64,000 nucleotides of DNA. It comes from Leptospira sp. WS39.C2. GTDB taxonomy: Bacteria; Spirochaetota; Leptospiria; Leptospirales; Leptospiraceae. The position numbers and the translations under genes were made by a program. Positions 9,224 through 17,755 of this stretch are shown piece after piece (position 1 is the stretch's first letter; every line of letters begins with the position of its first letter). The DNA lies in contig NZ_CP162142.1 of NCBI RefSeq assembly GCF_040833965.1, positions 1,947,001-2,011,000 on the forward strand. Direction: 5' to 3'. The notes beneath the pieces were generated by a model that searched no databases, had not been told where the DNA came from, and was given only the letters and a program-made list of their open reading frames with translations.

Positions 9224-10657
9224 ATGAATCCAATGGAACGTTTTAGAAATTTTTTCCAATCATATTTCCATCAATTGGGAAAACATTTCCAACCAAGGGA
9301 ATGGATCGGTTTGTTCGTTTTTTTACTGATTTCGAGTACTATCAATTATTTGTTATGCGAAACTATTTATTTTATCCCATTACATTCTGCTGACCAACTG
9401 TATACCCCACTCATTGTTTCTGATTTGATGAGAGGAGAAGGAATCCTCCATTGGTATCTCCCACCATCTCCTTATTTTTTTCCAGACATTTTACTCATGT
9501 TTGTTTTGTATATGGGATTTCCATTTTTGATTCTTCCCACGATGTATGGTGTGATCCAAATGGGATTTGTATCCCTAGGATTGTATTTGTTATTGTCATC
9601 AATCCTATCCAAACAAAAGTCTCTCTCCTTTCTCATTTGGTTTCAAACCATATTCACACTCATTTCTCTGTTAGGTGATAACTTGGGAGATAATCCCCTT
9701 CCCTTAGTTTATTTTTTTTCCAATGCCCATCATAGCACGGGGTTTTTCTTTAGCCTTTTTCTTGTGAGTCTTTATTACCAGTATCAATCCGATCCTAAAC
9801 CTAGTTTGAATCAAGCGGAGAATCGAAAACAAAATCAAAACCTGCGAATCCACACGGTCGTTTTCCCGTTTCTTTTTTTCATCGGTTTTAGTTTGTTATA
9901 CCTTTCTGATCGATTTGCATTTTGCATTGGAATTCTTTGTTTTATCGTCATTCGCTCCTTAGAAGGGAATCAAAAACAATGGAAAGAGATTTCATATCCA
10001 AAACGTTTTTATTATATCGGAATACCGATTGTATACCTGATGGTTTTGGAACTAAGTTTTTATTTTTTGAAATCCAAATTCCATATTCCTAATAGTTTTG
10101 GATTTTTATTCAATTCGTTCCAAAAAAAAACATGGGAAGAAATTTCTTTTTTATCGATTCATTACCTATATGATTTTGCAAAACAGTTCGTTTATCAAAA
10201 TCGTTCTTTGTTGGGATTATGTTTTGTTCTCGGATTGACTTACCCCAAATTTCCTTTTCGGTTGAAACGAATCCTAATTGTATTATTACCAATCCTTCTT
10301 GTATTACTCGTAGTCGTAGGTCGTTTTACTTACCTCCATCCTTACCCGATACGTTATCTCTTTCCATTCTGGTTTATAGGAATTCTCGGAATTTCCTGGG
10401 TGATGACAAATGAGATGAAACCTATCCCAATACCGCTCCTCCTGTTTACGTTAACCCTCTGGTTTTTCATTCTTAGTCTCCTTCCTAAACCTAGAAACAG
10501 CGTAAAGGAAACCCACCAATCGATCCCAAACCAGGAAGTTCCGTATGACTTGGAAAAACCGATTCGTTTTTGGTCGGAAGGGAAAATAAAACCGATCCCC
10601 ATTGGCGCGGATGGGAAACCATACCGTTGGATCACAGGTGCTTTTCATACTCCTTGA
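9224..10657 (+). CDS. Polytopic membrane protein of unknown function
   Basis: A 477-aa protein with roughly nine or ten hydrophobic helices and a short basic N-terminus. A large loop after the first helix (LHSADQLYTPLIVSDLMRGEG) and the overall layout recall GT-C type membrane glycosyltransferases, but I see no certain DxD/ExD catalytic motif, so no function is assigned. It is the first gene of an apparent operon with leuA (17-base gap) and hisC. Start could be the ATG used here or another three codons later (MERF); neither has a strong Shine-Dalgarno. Confidence 0.7.
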   Translation: MNPMERFRNFFQSYFHQLGKHFQPREWIGLFVFLLISSTINYLLCETIYFIPLHSADQLYTPLIVSDLMRGEGILHWYLPPSPYFFPDILLMFVLYMGFPFLILPTMYGVIQMGFVSLGLYLLLSSILSKQKSLSFLIWFQTIFTLISLLGDNLGDNPLPLVYFFSNAHHSTGFFFSLFLVSLYYQYQSDPKPSLNQAENRKQNQNLRIHTVVFPFLFFIGFSLLYLSDRFAFCIGILCFIVIRSLEGNQKQWKEISYPKRFYYIGIPIVYLMVLELSFYFLKSKFHIPNSFGFLFNSFQKKTWEEISFLSIHYLYDFAKQFVYQNRSLLGLCFVLGLTYPKFPFRLKRILIVLLPILLVLLVVVGRFTYLHPYPIRYLFPFWFIGILGISWVMTNEMKPIPIPLLLFTLTLWFFILSLLPKPRNSVKETHQSIPNQEVPYDLEKPIRFWSEGKIKPIPIGADGKPYRWITGAFHTP

Positions 10658-10674
10658 CAGACTTCGGGGAAACT

Positions 10675-12192
10675 ATGATCTGGAAGGAGATGGAAGATTA
10701 CGTACGGATATTTGATACGACTTTGAGGGATGGAGAGCAGTGTCCAGGTGCTGCTATGAGCGAGGACGAAAAGGTAGAAATTGCTTTGCACCTTTCACGG
10801 ATGAAAGTTGACATCATAGAAGCAGGTTTCCCTGTTTCATCTCCTGTCCAGTTCAAGGCAGTAGAGCGTATTGCTCGTGAAATTGAAGGTCCCACCATTT
10901 GTGGCCTTGCCCGTGCCCTCCGCCCTGATCTGGAAGCAGCAAGAGACGCATTAAAACCCGCTAAATCCAAACGCATTCATACTTTTATCGCATCTTCTCC
11001 CATCCATATGAAACACAAACTGGGGAAGTCACCTTCTGAAGTCCTCGAGATGGCAAGGCTTGCTGTACGTATGGCAAAAGACTTTGTTCCGGATGTGGAA
11101 TTTTCACCAGAAGATGCCACTAGGTCGGAATGGGAATTCTTACGAGAGTTAGTCGAAGCTGTCATTGAGGAAGGTGCAACCACAATCAATATTCCAGATA
11201 CAGTTGGTTATACAACACCACAAGAATACATGGATCTTTTCCGATTTTTAAAAACTAAGGTGAAAGGTTCAGACAAAGTGATCTTTTCGGCTCACTGCCA
11301 TAATGACTTAGGACTTGCTGTTGCTAACTCACTTGCGACTGTCCTTGCGGGTGGTCGCCAAATTGAATGTACCATCAATGGGATTGGCGAACGTGCAGGA
11401 AACACAGCCATGGAAGAAGTGGTCATGGCTCTCAAAACAAGAAAGGATACTTTTGGCGTGGAAACTAACATTGATTCTACGCTCATTACCCGTGGTTCCC
11501 ATTTAGTAAAAACCATCACAGGTATGGTAGTACAACCAAACAAAGCCATCGTGGGAGCCAACGCCTTTGCCCATGAATCAGGCATCCACCAAGATGGTGT
11601 GATCAAAAACCGCCAAACATACGAAATCATGACACCCGAATCTGTAGGATTAAAATCGAATCGTATGGTACTTGGTCGCCATTCCGGTAGAGCTGGATTC
11701 AAAGACAGAATCATCCGTATGGGATTTGATCCGAAACCTGAAGAAATTGACAATGCCTACAATCGGTTTTTGGAAATTGCAGATAAAAAAAAGGAAGTTT
11801 TTGATGAAGACATCGCTGCTCTTTTCCAATCGGAAATTAGCCGTTCCCAAGTGGACGAAACCTTCCGTCTGATTTCATTTGAACAAAACACTGGTTCCGA
11901 CAAAACACCTTTTGCAAAGGTCAACTTACAAATCAAAGGCGAAACCAAAGTGGGTGAAGCCAAAGGAGATGGGCCTGTTGATAGCATCTTTAAAGCCATT
12001 AGTGCTGTGACTGGGCTTTCCCCTCTCCTTTCTCGCCTTGTGATTTCCCCTGTGACAGAAGGAACCGATGCAATGGCAGAGGCTTCCGTTACTTTAGAAG
12101 ACGGCGAGAGGCGAGTTGTAGGCAAAGGGGATTCTACTGACATCATTGAAGCTTGTGCCAAAGCATATATCAATGCAATAAACCGGTTGTAA
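10675..12192 (+). CDS. leuA: 2-isopropylmalate synthase
   Basis: Condenses acetyl-CoA with 2-oxoisovalerate, the committed step of leucine synthesis. Residues 12-22 give IFDTTLRDGEQ with the conserved R18-D19 metal/substrate pair; the HCHND metal-binding motif and GIGERAGN follow, and a LeuA dimer/allosteric domain fills about residues 370-500. The N-terminal motif is the LeuA type (TTLRDGEQCPG) rather than the VTLRDGEQTRG of leptospiral citramalate synthase CimA. I start at the ATG preceded by GGGGAA, giving 505 aa, the usual family length; a second ATG five codons later has AGGAG with no spacing. hisC begins directly after its stop. Confidence 0.93.
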   Translation: MIWKEMEDYVRIFDTTLRDGEQCPGAAMSEDEKVEIALHLSRMKVDIIEAGFPVSSPVQFKAVERIAREIEGPTICGLARALRPDLEAARDALKPAKSKRIHTFIASSPIHMKHKLGKSPSEVLEMARLAVRMAKDFVPDVEFSPEDATRSEWEFLRELVEAVIEEGATTINIPDTVGYTTPQEYMDLFRFLKTKVKGSDKVIFSAHCHNDLGLAVANSLATVLAGGRQIECTINGIGERAGNTAMEEVVMALKTRKDTFGVETNIDSTLITRGSHLVKTITGMVVQPNKAIVGANAFAHESGIHQDGVIKNRQTYEIMTPESVGLKSNRMVLGRHSGRAGFKDRIIRMGFDPKPEEIDNAYNRFLEIADKKKEVFDEDIAALFQSEISRSQVDETFRLISFEQNTGSDKTPFAKVNLQIKGETKVGEAKGDGPVDSIFKAISAVTGLSPLLSRLVISPVTEGTDAMAEASVTLEDGERRVVGKGDSTDIIEACAKAYINAINRL

Positions 12193-13293
12193 ATGATGGA
12201 GCCGATAAAAAAACAATTTGATCCGAAGGAGTTTGTGAGAAAGGAATTACCTTCATTTTCTCCTTACACACCTGGGGAACAACCAGGCCTATCAACTTCT
12301 ACAATCAAATTAAATACCAATGAAAACCCGTATCCTCCTTCACCTAAGATCAAAAAGGCGCTTGAGGATGTCATCGAAAAGGGATTACTTCGGAAATATC
12401 CGAATTACCATTCCAGAAAATTGCAAGAACTCATTGCAAAGGATTATGATTTAGACCCAAACCAAATCCTTGTCACCAATGGTTCCGATGAAGCCTTACG
12501 TTTGTTATTCCAAACTTTTGTTGGACCAGGAGATGTTGTGGTAGCCCCTGACCCAACCTATTCCTATTACCCTGTCCTCACCGAACAAATGATGGTGGGT
12601 GCCAGATACAAAGCAATCCCTGTCCTTGCGAACTTACATTTTGATATTGAAACACTTTGCAAAACTGAAGGGAAATTACTTTGTTTTGCCCATCCAAACG
12701 CACCAACGGGAATCGAAGAACCAAAACAAAACCTACTAAAACTGGTTCGGAGTTTTCCAGGATTCGTTTTGTCTGATGAAGCTTATATTGATTTTACGGA
12801 CGAAGGGGCAAGTTTGATTCCCGAAATCAAAACAAATCCGAATCTCCTTGTATCGAGAACGTTTTCGAAGTCTTATGCTTTGGCAGGGCTTCGTGTTGGT
12901 TATCTGATTGGATCACTTGAGACTATCGATTGGGTTAGAAAAATGAAAGATTCTTATAATGTAGGAATTTTAGACCAAGTGATAGCGGAAACTTCCTATA
13001 CAGACAAAGAGTATTTCCTTGAAAAACGAAAACTTGTGATTGCAGAGAGGTCTCGTTTGAAAACCAATTTGGAATCACTTGGATTTACAATCCCTGAATC
13101 TTCCACCAATTTTCTTTTTTGCAAACCAAAACCTGGTGTTTTTCCAGAACAACTTTACCTATCCTTAAAAGATAAAAATATCCTCATTCGGTATTTTTCC
13201 TATGGAATTTGTAAGGACTACATTCGGATCACAATAGGCACCAAAGAAGAAAACGATCTAGTATTCCAAACGATACAAACATTAGTTGAATAA
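12193..13293 (+). CDS. hisC: Histidinol-phosphate aminotransferase
   Basis: A fold-type I PLP enzyme for the seventh step of histidine synthesis. Family marks: the N-terminal LNTNENPYPPSP, HPNAPTG (N169), SDEAYIDF and the PLP lysine in SRTFSKSYALAG (K226), followed by the arginine-bearing GLRVGY. Length 366 aa is normal. The ATG follows the leuA stop with no gap (TAAATG), and a second ATG is the next codon. Pairing leuA with hisC mixes two pathways in one transcript; some HisC proteins also transaminate aromatic amino acids, which cannot be judged here. Confidence 0.9.
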   Translation: MMEPIKKQFDPKEFVRKELPSFSPYTPGEQPGLSTSTIKLNTNENPYPPSPKIKKALEDVIEKGLLRKYPNYHSRKLQELIAKDYDLDPNQILVTNGSDEALRLLFQTFVGPGDVVVAPDPTYSYYPVLTEQMMVGARYKAIPVLANLHFDIETLCKTEGKLLCFAHPNAPTGIEEPKQNLLKLVRSFPGFVLSDEAYIDFTDEGASLIPEIKTNPNLLVSRTFSKSYALAGLRVGYLIGSLETIDWVRKMKDSYNVGILDQVIAETSYTDKEYFLEKRKLVIAERSRLKTNLESLGFTIPESSTNFLFCKPKPGVFPEQLYLSLKDKNILIRYFSYGICKDYIRITIGTKEENDLVFQTIQTLVE

Positions 13294-13327
13294 AAAAAAC
13301 CCAACAAAACACTCGTTCTGTTGGGTT
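13292..13327 (-). terminator. Rho-independent terminator of the hsp20 operon
   Basis: Nine-pair stem AACCCAACA / TGTTGGGTT with a 12-base loop. Read on the minus strand, the stem is followed by a run of eight T, so it ends the hsp20 transcript. On the plus strand there is no T-run after it, so hisC may read through or use only the hairpin. Confidence 0.85.
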
Positions 13328-13409
13328 ACGGTTCTCAATTGGTATTTCATTTTTTGATTTTAGAAACTCTTTCCATTTTGTTCTCTAATCATGATTGATG
13401 ATCTAAACG

Positions 13410-13811
13410 TTACGAGTTACGAATCTCAACTTTTGTTTTTTTCGGTTCTATTTTTGGTATAGAAAGTTCTAAAATTCCGTTTTTCATTTTTGCTACGGCT
13501 TTTTCAGAATCAATCGCTTTGCCAATGGTAAACCGTCTGAAATAGTTACCTTCACGGTATTCAGCCAATCGAACCTGTCCTTTTTCTTCTACCCCAATTT
13601 GAAATTTACCTTCTAGTTGGAGTTGGTCTTTCTCAATCGTGATCTCAACCGATTTGTCATCTACTCCAGGCATCTCTACTCGGAAAAGAAGGGAATTATC
13701 TGTTTCGTAAACATCTACGTTAGGAGAATAAACTTTAATTTGTTGTTTTAACTCCTTTCCATCCGACTTCTCTGCGACTTCTTGTTTTTTCTCTGTTGTC
13801 AATGTATTCAT
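13410..13811 (-). CDS. Small heat-shock protein, Hsp20/alpha-crystallin family (second copy)
   Basis: An ATP-independent holdase that binds unfolding proteins. The alpha-crystallin domain runs about residues 30-120 (VDVYETDNSLLF, VEMPGVDDKSV, YREGNYFRRF, KNGILELSIP), followed by a short PKKTKVEI tail. I use the ATG giving MNTLTTE, because the in-frame ATG seven codons upstream (MDKERKN) would consume the AAGGAGAG Shine-Dalgarno itself. It lies 13 bases behind the first hsp20 copy. Charged and glutamate/lysine-rich N-terminus, unlike its partner, suggesting the two form hetero-oligomers or have divided roles. Confidence 0.9.
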   Translation of the reverse strand: MNTLTTEKKQEVAEKSDGKELKQQIKVYSPNVDVYETDNSLLFRVEMPGVDDKSVEITIEKDQLQLEGKFQIGVEEKGQVRLAEYREGNYFRRFTIGKAIDSEKAVAKMKNGILELSIPKIEPKKTKVEIRNS

Positions 13812-13824
13812 ATTCTTTCTCTCC

Positions 13825-14268
13825 TTATCCAATGTTTATGGAAACTTTTTTTGGTTTGTCTTCTTCCCGTCTAGGTAAGTGGATATTTAATACTCCATTT
13901 ACATATTTTGCGGATACTTGGTCTTGGTTCACACGGAAAGGAAGTTCTAAGGATCGATGGAATTCTCCCTGAAAGATCTCTCTTCTATGCACTTCCGTTC
14001 CTTCTGCAAGTTCTTCCGTCTTTTTCTTTCCATGGATGGATAGCATATTGTCTTTTACATTGATATCAATTTGGTCTGTGTCCATTCCTGGCAACAGGCA
14101 CGTTACGAGGGCTTCGTCTTCTTTGGTATACACATTCACTGGAGGAAAATGCGAAGAAGTTCCGAATTGGTTATCCAAAATGGAACGTGTCAGCTCATCG
14201 TTCAAACGGTCAAAATCTCTCCAAAACTGGTTTGCTTTGGTTTGTGGTTCTAGAATTCGAAATAACAT
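13825..14268 (-). CDS. Small heat-shock protein, Hsp20/alpha-crystallin family (first copy)
   Basis: A 147-aa holdase chaperone. N-terminal hydrophobic/aromatic arm (MLFRILEPQTKANQFW), then an alpha-crystallin domain with VNVYTKEDEALV, CLLPGMDTDQI, the conserved FHRSLELPF segment and NGVLNIHLPR, ending in KKVSINIG. A good AAGGAG sits eight bases before the ATG. It is the promoter-proximal gene of a two-gene hsp20 operon whose promoter is overlapped by a CIRCE operator, so HrcA repression is expected. Confidence 0.93.
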   Translation of the reverse strand: MLFRILEPQTKANQFWRDFDRLNDELTRSILDNQFGTSSHFPPVNVYTKEDEALVTCLLPGMDTDQIDINVKDNMLSIHGKKKTEELAEGTEVHRREIFQGEFHRSLELPFRVNQDQVSAKYVNGVLNIHLPRREEDKPKKVSINIG

Positions 14269-14281
14269 GCAAAATCTCCTT

Positions 14282-14308
14282 TTGGCACTCTTATTCGTAG
14301 GCTGCTAT
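14282..14308 (-). promoter_or_regulatory. Second, weaker CIRCE-like inverted repeat in the hsp20 leader
   Basis: TTGGCACTC, nine bases, GGCTGCTAT (plus-strand reading). The left arm has one change from the CIRCE arm TTAGCACTC; the right arm matches 6 of 9 positions of GAGTGCTAA. It lies just downstream of the predicted transcription start, 32 bases centre to centre from the better site, about three helical turns. Confidence 0.5.
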
Positions 14309-14313
14309 TTTCA

Positions 14314-14340
14314 TTAGCACTCTACATCTTTGACTGCCAA
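14314..14340 (-). promoter_or_regulatory. CIRCE operator (HrcA site) of the hsp20 operon
   Basis: Plus-strand TTAGCACTC, nine-base spacer, GACTGCCAA. The left arm is a perfect CIRCE arm, the right arm matches 7 of 9, and the N9 spacing is exact. CIRCE is the operator of the heat-shock repressor HrcA in most bacteria. It lies between and over the -35 and -10 boxes of the hsp20 promoter, the expected place for repression. Confidence 0.88.
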
Positions 14341-14347
14341 TCGTCAA
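14319..14347 (-). promoter_or_regulatory. Sigma-70-type promoter of the hsp20 operon
   Basis: On the minus strand: TTGACG, 17 bases, TAGAGT. The -35 is five of six and the -10 four of six to consensus, with ideal spacing. The -10 and the spacer are covered by the CIRCE repeat. Transcription would start near 14312, leaving a leader of about 45 bases. Confidence 0.65.
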
Positions 14348-14415
14348 GAAAAAATTAGAATTTTTGCACGGAGGAAAAAAAATTTTGTCTCGGAACCCTC
14401 GTAGCCATAGTTTGG

Positions 14416-14880
14416 ATGGCAATGGCAATCATTGATCTATTGAATTCACTTGGACTCGAAATCCCTCCTGTACCTGCAGCTCTTGCCGCTTATATCCCCT
14501 CCAAACGCACAGGAAATCTGATTTTTACTTCCGGCCAACTCCCACTTGTCGGTGGGAAATTAAGGAAAACAGGAAAGGTGGGCGTTGGGATTACACTTAC
14601 TGAAGCGAAAGAAGAAGCAAAACAATGCCTTCTCAATGCGCTTTCAACTCTTCTTTTACAGATCCAATCACTAGATGAAATAAAATCGGTTGTGAAACTA
14701 GGTGTTTATGTGGCTTGTGCTGAAAACTTCACCGAACAACATTTAGTTGCCAATGGTGCCTCAGAACTTTTAGTTCAAATTTTTGGAGAAAAAGGTAAAC
14801 ATGCTCGTTTTGCAATTGGTGTGAGTTCTCTTCCATTGGATGCATCAGTGGAACTAGAAATGACTGTGGAAGTAGAATGA
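14416..14880 (+). CDS. RidA/YjgF family protein
   Basis: RidA-family proteins form trimers, and the archetype hydrolyses reactive enamines/imines such as 2-aminoacrylate. Seen: GNLIFTSGQLP near residue 36, EAKEEAKQCLLNAL, VVKLGVYVACAENF and the C-terminal strand DASVELEMTVEVE. At 154 aa it is longer than E. coli RidA (about 128) and closer to the YjgH/Rid-like subgroup with an N-terminal helix. The usual catalytic arginine (R105 in RidA) is not obvious at the end of GKHARFAIGV, so deaminase activity is uncertain. The next gene overlaps its stop codon (ATGA). Confidence 0.85.
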   Translation: MAMAIIDLLNSLGLEIPPVPAALAAYIPSKRTGNLIFTSGQLPLVGGKLRKTGKVGVGITLTEAKEEAKQCLLNALSTLLLQIQSLDEIKSVVKLGVYVACAENFTEQHLVANGASELLVQIFGEKGKHARFAIGVSSLPLDASVELEMTVEVE

Positions 14881-15428
14881 TTAGTAAATTTATTTCTTTA
14901 GTTACAGCATTGATTTTATTCTTAAAAGAAACCATAAAATTATTTCCTGAATTAATCAAAGTTTGGTGGTTTCTTGGTAAAAAAATCTCTTTATCTTTAT
15001 ACAATTATTGGAAAACAAAACTATTTTATGACAAAATTTTCTTTATCTTTTTGTTTTTACAATTATTGTTTTCAGTTTTACCTTGGTTTCGTTACGAAAT
15101 TACTTTTTTTGAAAGTAAAGAATTCATCTCTTTGAGCCCAAAACTCAATTCAATTTTTATTCTGATTAGTTTACTCAATTTTTTCTTCTTAGGATTTTGG
15201 AAATCAACCTGGACTCGAATTTGGTTTTTTGCGACTGAGATGGTCTCTCTCATCATCGTACTTTGGGGATATTTGGAACCAAAGCGAACTTATTATGACT
15301 TTGTTAATGCAAATGAAGTTTATACCCAAATCCCTTTTTACCTATTTTTGGCATCACTCAGTTTTGCATTTATTTTCGGATATTTGAGTTTTAAAAAAGA
15401 AGACGAGGTGTATTTACACTCCCCATAA
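14877..15428 (+). CDS. Small polytopic membrane protein of unknown function
   Basis: A 183-aa protein with four clear hydrophobic helices (roughly residues 50-72, 90-110, 118-136 and 155-172) preceded by a long amphipathic, lysine-rich N-terminal region. I do not recognise the family. Its start codon overlaps the stop of the ridA-like gene (ATGA), so the two are translationally coupled. It is followed by an imperfect terminator hairpin. Confidence 0.65.
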   Translation: MISKFISLVTALILFLKETIKLFPELIKVWWFLGKKISLSLYNYWKTKLFYDKIFFIFLFLQLLFSVLPWFRYEITFFESKEFISLSPKLNSIFILISLLNFFFLGFWKSTWTRIWFFATEMVSLIIVLWGYLEPKRTYYDFVNANEVYTQIPFYLFLASLSFAFIFGYLSFKKEDEVYLHSP

Positions 15429-15476
15429 TAAAGTATTCAGTACGGGAGAGTGTAAAATTAATTACTTTTTTTTAAG
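15413..15476 (+). terminator. Probable terminator between the RidA operon and clpA
   Basis: TTTACACTCCCC pairs with GGGAGAGTGTAAA (one bulged base), with a 19-base loop. On the plus strand a T-run (TTTTTTT) follows 14 bases later. The left arm lies partly inside the end of the membrane-protein gene. It would end the plus-strand operon; usefulness for the convergent clpA transcript is doubtful. Confidence 0.55.
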
Positions 15477-17754
15477 TTTTAACAGAGTCAGCTTCCAAAA
15501 TTTCTAATCTGGATTTTTTTTCGTCTGTGACTAAATCCACAAGATACGATTTTACTTTCTCCTTGTGGAATAAAATCTTTTTCGAAAGTGGTTTCCCAAT
15601 TTCGGAATTGATGATCCTTTGGATTGGACGTGCACCCATGGCACGATCGTATCCTGTTTCTGCTAAATAACGAATCGCTTTCTCTGTGATATCTAACTCA
15701 ATTCCTTTTTCTTTTGCTTTTAATTGCAAACTAACAAACATTCTTTTTACAACCTGTTCCACAATTGTAACCGATAAAGGATTAAATTCGATCACAGCTG
15801 TTAATCGATTGCGAAACTCGGGTGTAAAGGTCCTTTCAATGGCTTTTAAAGACCGATCATCATAACGATCACCATCAAAACCAAGCATTGGTTTTGAACT
15901 TTCTTGGGCACCAGTGTTAGTCGTTAGAATGAGAATCACATTTCGAAAATCTGCTTTTTTTCCTGTGCTATCTGTCAGTGTGGCGTGGTCCATGACTTGT
16001 AATAAAATATTGTAAATATCTTCATGTGCTTTTTCAATTTCATCAAAGAGGAGAACTGAATGTGGTGATTTGGCAATGGCATCAGTGAGTTGCCCTCCTT
16101 GGTCATAACCTACATAACCAGGTGGACTTCCGATTAGCCGAGAAACAGAATGTTTTTCCATATACTCACTCATATCAAATCGTAAGAATTGGATGCCCAT
16201 TTTTTCAGCCAAAGTTTTAGCCACTTCTGTTTTTCCAACTCCAGTTGGTCCAACAAACAAAAAACTACCTATGGGTTTTCCTTCATCACCAAGACCTGAC
16301 CTTGAATAATGGATCGCATCTACAATTTGTTCGATGGCGTGGTTTTGCCCAAACACAACTGTTTTCATTTCTGCATCTAGTGATTCTAATTTTTTTTTAT
16401 CATCAGCTTTGACAGTTTTTTCTGGGATTTTTGCAATTTTTGCAACTAAAGCTTCAATTTCAAAGATTCCAACAGTTTTTTTTGCCTTCTCTTTGTTTTC
16501 ATCTCGTAGTTTTACAAACGCACCTGATTCATCCATAAGATCAATCGCTTTGTCTGGTAAAAAACGATCACGTAAATGCAAACTAGATAAATCAACGCAG
16601 GCTTCAATTGCTTTTGAACTATAGTTTACTCCGTGAAATGATTCATATTTTGGTTTTAAACCGTTTAATATCTGTATGGCGTCTTCTCTGGATGGCTCAG
16701 CAACTTCTATTTTTTGAAACCTACGAGAAAGGGCATGGTCTTTCTCAAAGATCGATTTGTATTCTTTGTAAGTAGTAGTACCAATACATTTAAGTTCTCC
16801 ATTGGCTAAAGCTGGTTTCATTAAATTGGAAGCATCAAGGCTCCCTCCTGAAACCGCTCCCGCTCCAACAATGGTATGAATCTCATCTATAAATATGACT
16901 TTTTCTGGCTTTCCAACTAACTCTTGCAATATGGCTTTAAGTCTCTCTTCAAATTCCCCTCTAAACTTAGTTCCTGCCATCACAAGACCCATATCGAGAG
17001 AATAAATCTCTAACCCTAACAAACTTTTTGGAACTTTTCCTTGGACAACTCTTTCAGCTATCCCTTCCACTATCGAAGTTTTTCCTACACCAGCTTCCCC
17101 AACAAAAATTGGATTATTTTTACGACGCCTAGATAAAATATGAATTGTCCTTTGGATTTCTGTATCCCGTCCAATACATGGGTCAAGTTTTCCTAATTTT
17201 GCTTTTTCCGTTAGATTGACACAAAACTTCTCCAGTGCGGATTGTTTGGTTTTTTCCTCACCTTCCTCTTCAATTCTTTCCTCCGATGGAGAAAATTCTG
17301 GGCCCAAGGAATCTTTTTCCTTTTTAACTCCATGGGAAATGTATTTGATTACATCCAAACGTTTGATATCTTGTTTTGCTAATAGGTAACAAGCTTGGCT
17401 ATCTTCTTCTCGAAATAGAGCAACCAATACATTATTTCCATCTACTTCTTCTTTGCCTGAGTTTTGGACATGAAAGGCAGCAAACTGGATTACAAACTGA
17501 ACTCCAACTGTATACTTCGGTTGGATTTTTAGATTTGGAACCGCAATGGAAGACAAATCATCTTCAAAGTAATCCAATAATTCTTTTCGGAGTAGTTCTA
17601 AGTCACAACCAACATTGACAAGAACATCTTTTGTTTTTTCATTATAAGTAAGTCCATATAACAAATGTTCCAACGTTATAAATTCGTGATGGAATTTACT
17701 CGCTTCTTTTTGGGCTAATTCTAAAGTTTTTTCTAAGTCAGATGAAAAATTCAT
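15472..17754 (-). CDS. clpA: ATP-dependent Clp protease ATP-binding subunit ClpA
   Basis: The AAA+ unfoldase that feeds ClpP and works with adaptor ClpS. An N-domain (1-140), NBD1 with GEAGVGKT (219-226) and NBD2 with GPTGVGKT, IGSPPGYVGY and NRLTAVIEF are visible; the ClpP-docking IGL-type loop reads MLGFDG. Length 760 aa is typical for ClpA, and there is no ClpB-type middle coiled coil. I place the start at the ATG preceded by AAAGGAGG, which lies in the last codons of clpS; the frame is open 15 codons further but that would put the start inside clpS. One base separates the clpS stop from this start. Confidence 0.95.
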   Translation of the reverse strand: MNFSSDLEKTLELAQKEASKFHHEFITLEHLLYGLTYNEKTKDVLVNVGCDLELLRKELLDYFEDDLSSIAVPNLKIQPKYTVGVQFVIQFAAFHVQNSGKEEVDGNNVLVALFREEDSQACYLLAKQDIKRLDVIKYISHGVKKEKDSLGPEFSPSEERIEEEGEEKTKQSALEKFCVNLTEKAKLGKLDPCIGRDTEIQRTIHILSRRRKNNPIFVGEAGVGKTSIVEGIAERVVQGKVPKSLLGLEIYSLDMGLVMAGTKFRGEFEERLKAILQELVGKPEKVIFIDEIHTIVGAGAVSGGSLDASNLMKPALANGELKCIGTTTYKEYKSIFEKDHALSRRFQKIEVAEPSREDAIQILNGLKPKYESFHGVNYSSKAIEACVDLSSLHLRDRFLPDKAIDLMDESGAFVKLRDENKEKAKKTVGIFEIEALVAKIAKIPEKTVKADDKKKLESLDAEMKTVVFGQNHAIEQIVDAIHYSRSGLGDEGKPIGSFLFVGPTGVGKTEVAKTLAEKMGIQFLRFDMSEYMEKHSVSRLIGSPPGYVGYDQGGQLTDAIAKSPHSVLLFDEIEKAHEDIYNILLQVMDHATLTDSTGKKADFRNVILILTTNTGAQESSKPMLGFDGDRYDDRSLKAIERTFTPEFRNRLTAVIEFNPLSVTIVEQVVKRMFVSLQLKAKEKGIELDITEKAIRYLAETGYDRAMGARPIQRIINSEIGKPLSKKILFHKEKVKSYLVDLVTDEKKSRLEILEADSVKT

Positions 17755-17755
17755 A

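Noticed and set aside
10354..10635. Minus-strand open frame opposite the 3' end of the polytopic membrane protein
   Set aside because: Antisense shadow of the hydrophobic gene; no start signal or recognisable domain.
14385..14435. Short TTG-start leader peptide (16 codons) with GGAGG ahead of the RidA gene
   Set aside because: Tiny, overlaps the real start in another frame and has no supporting conservation signal I can see.
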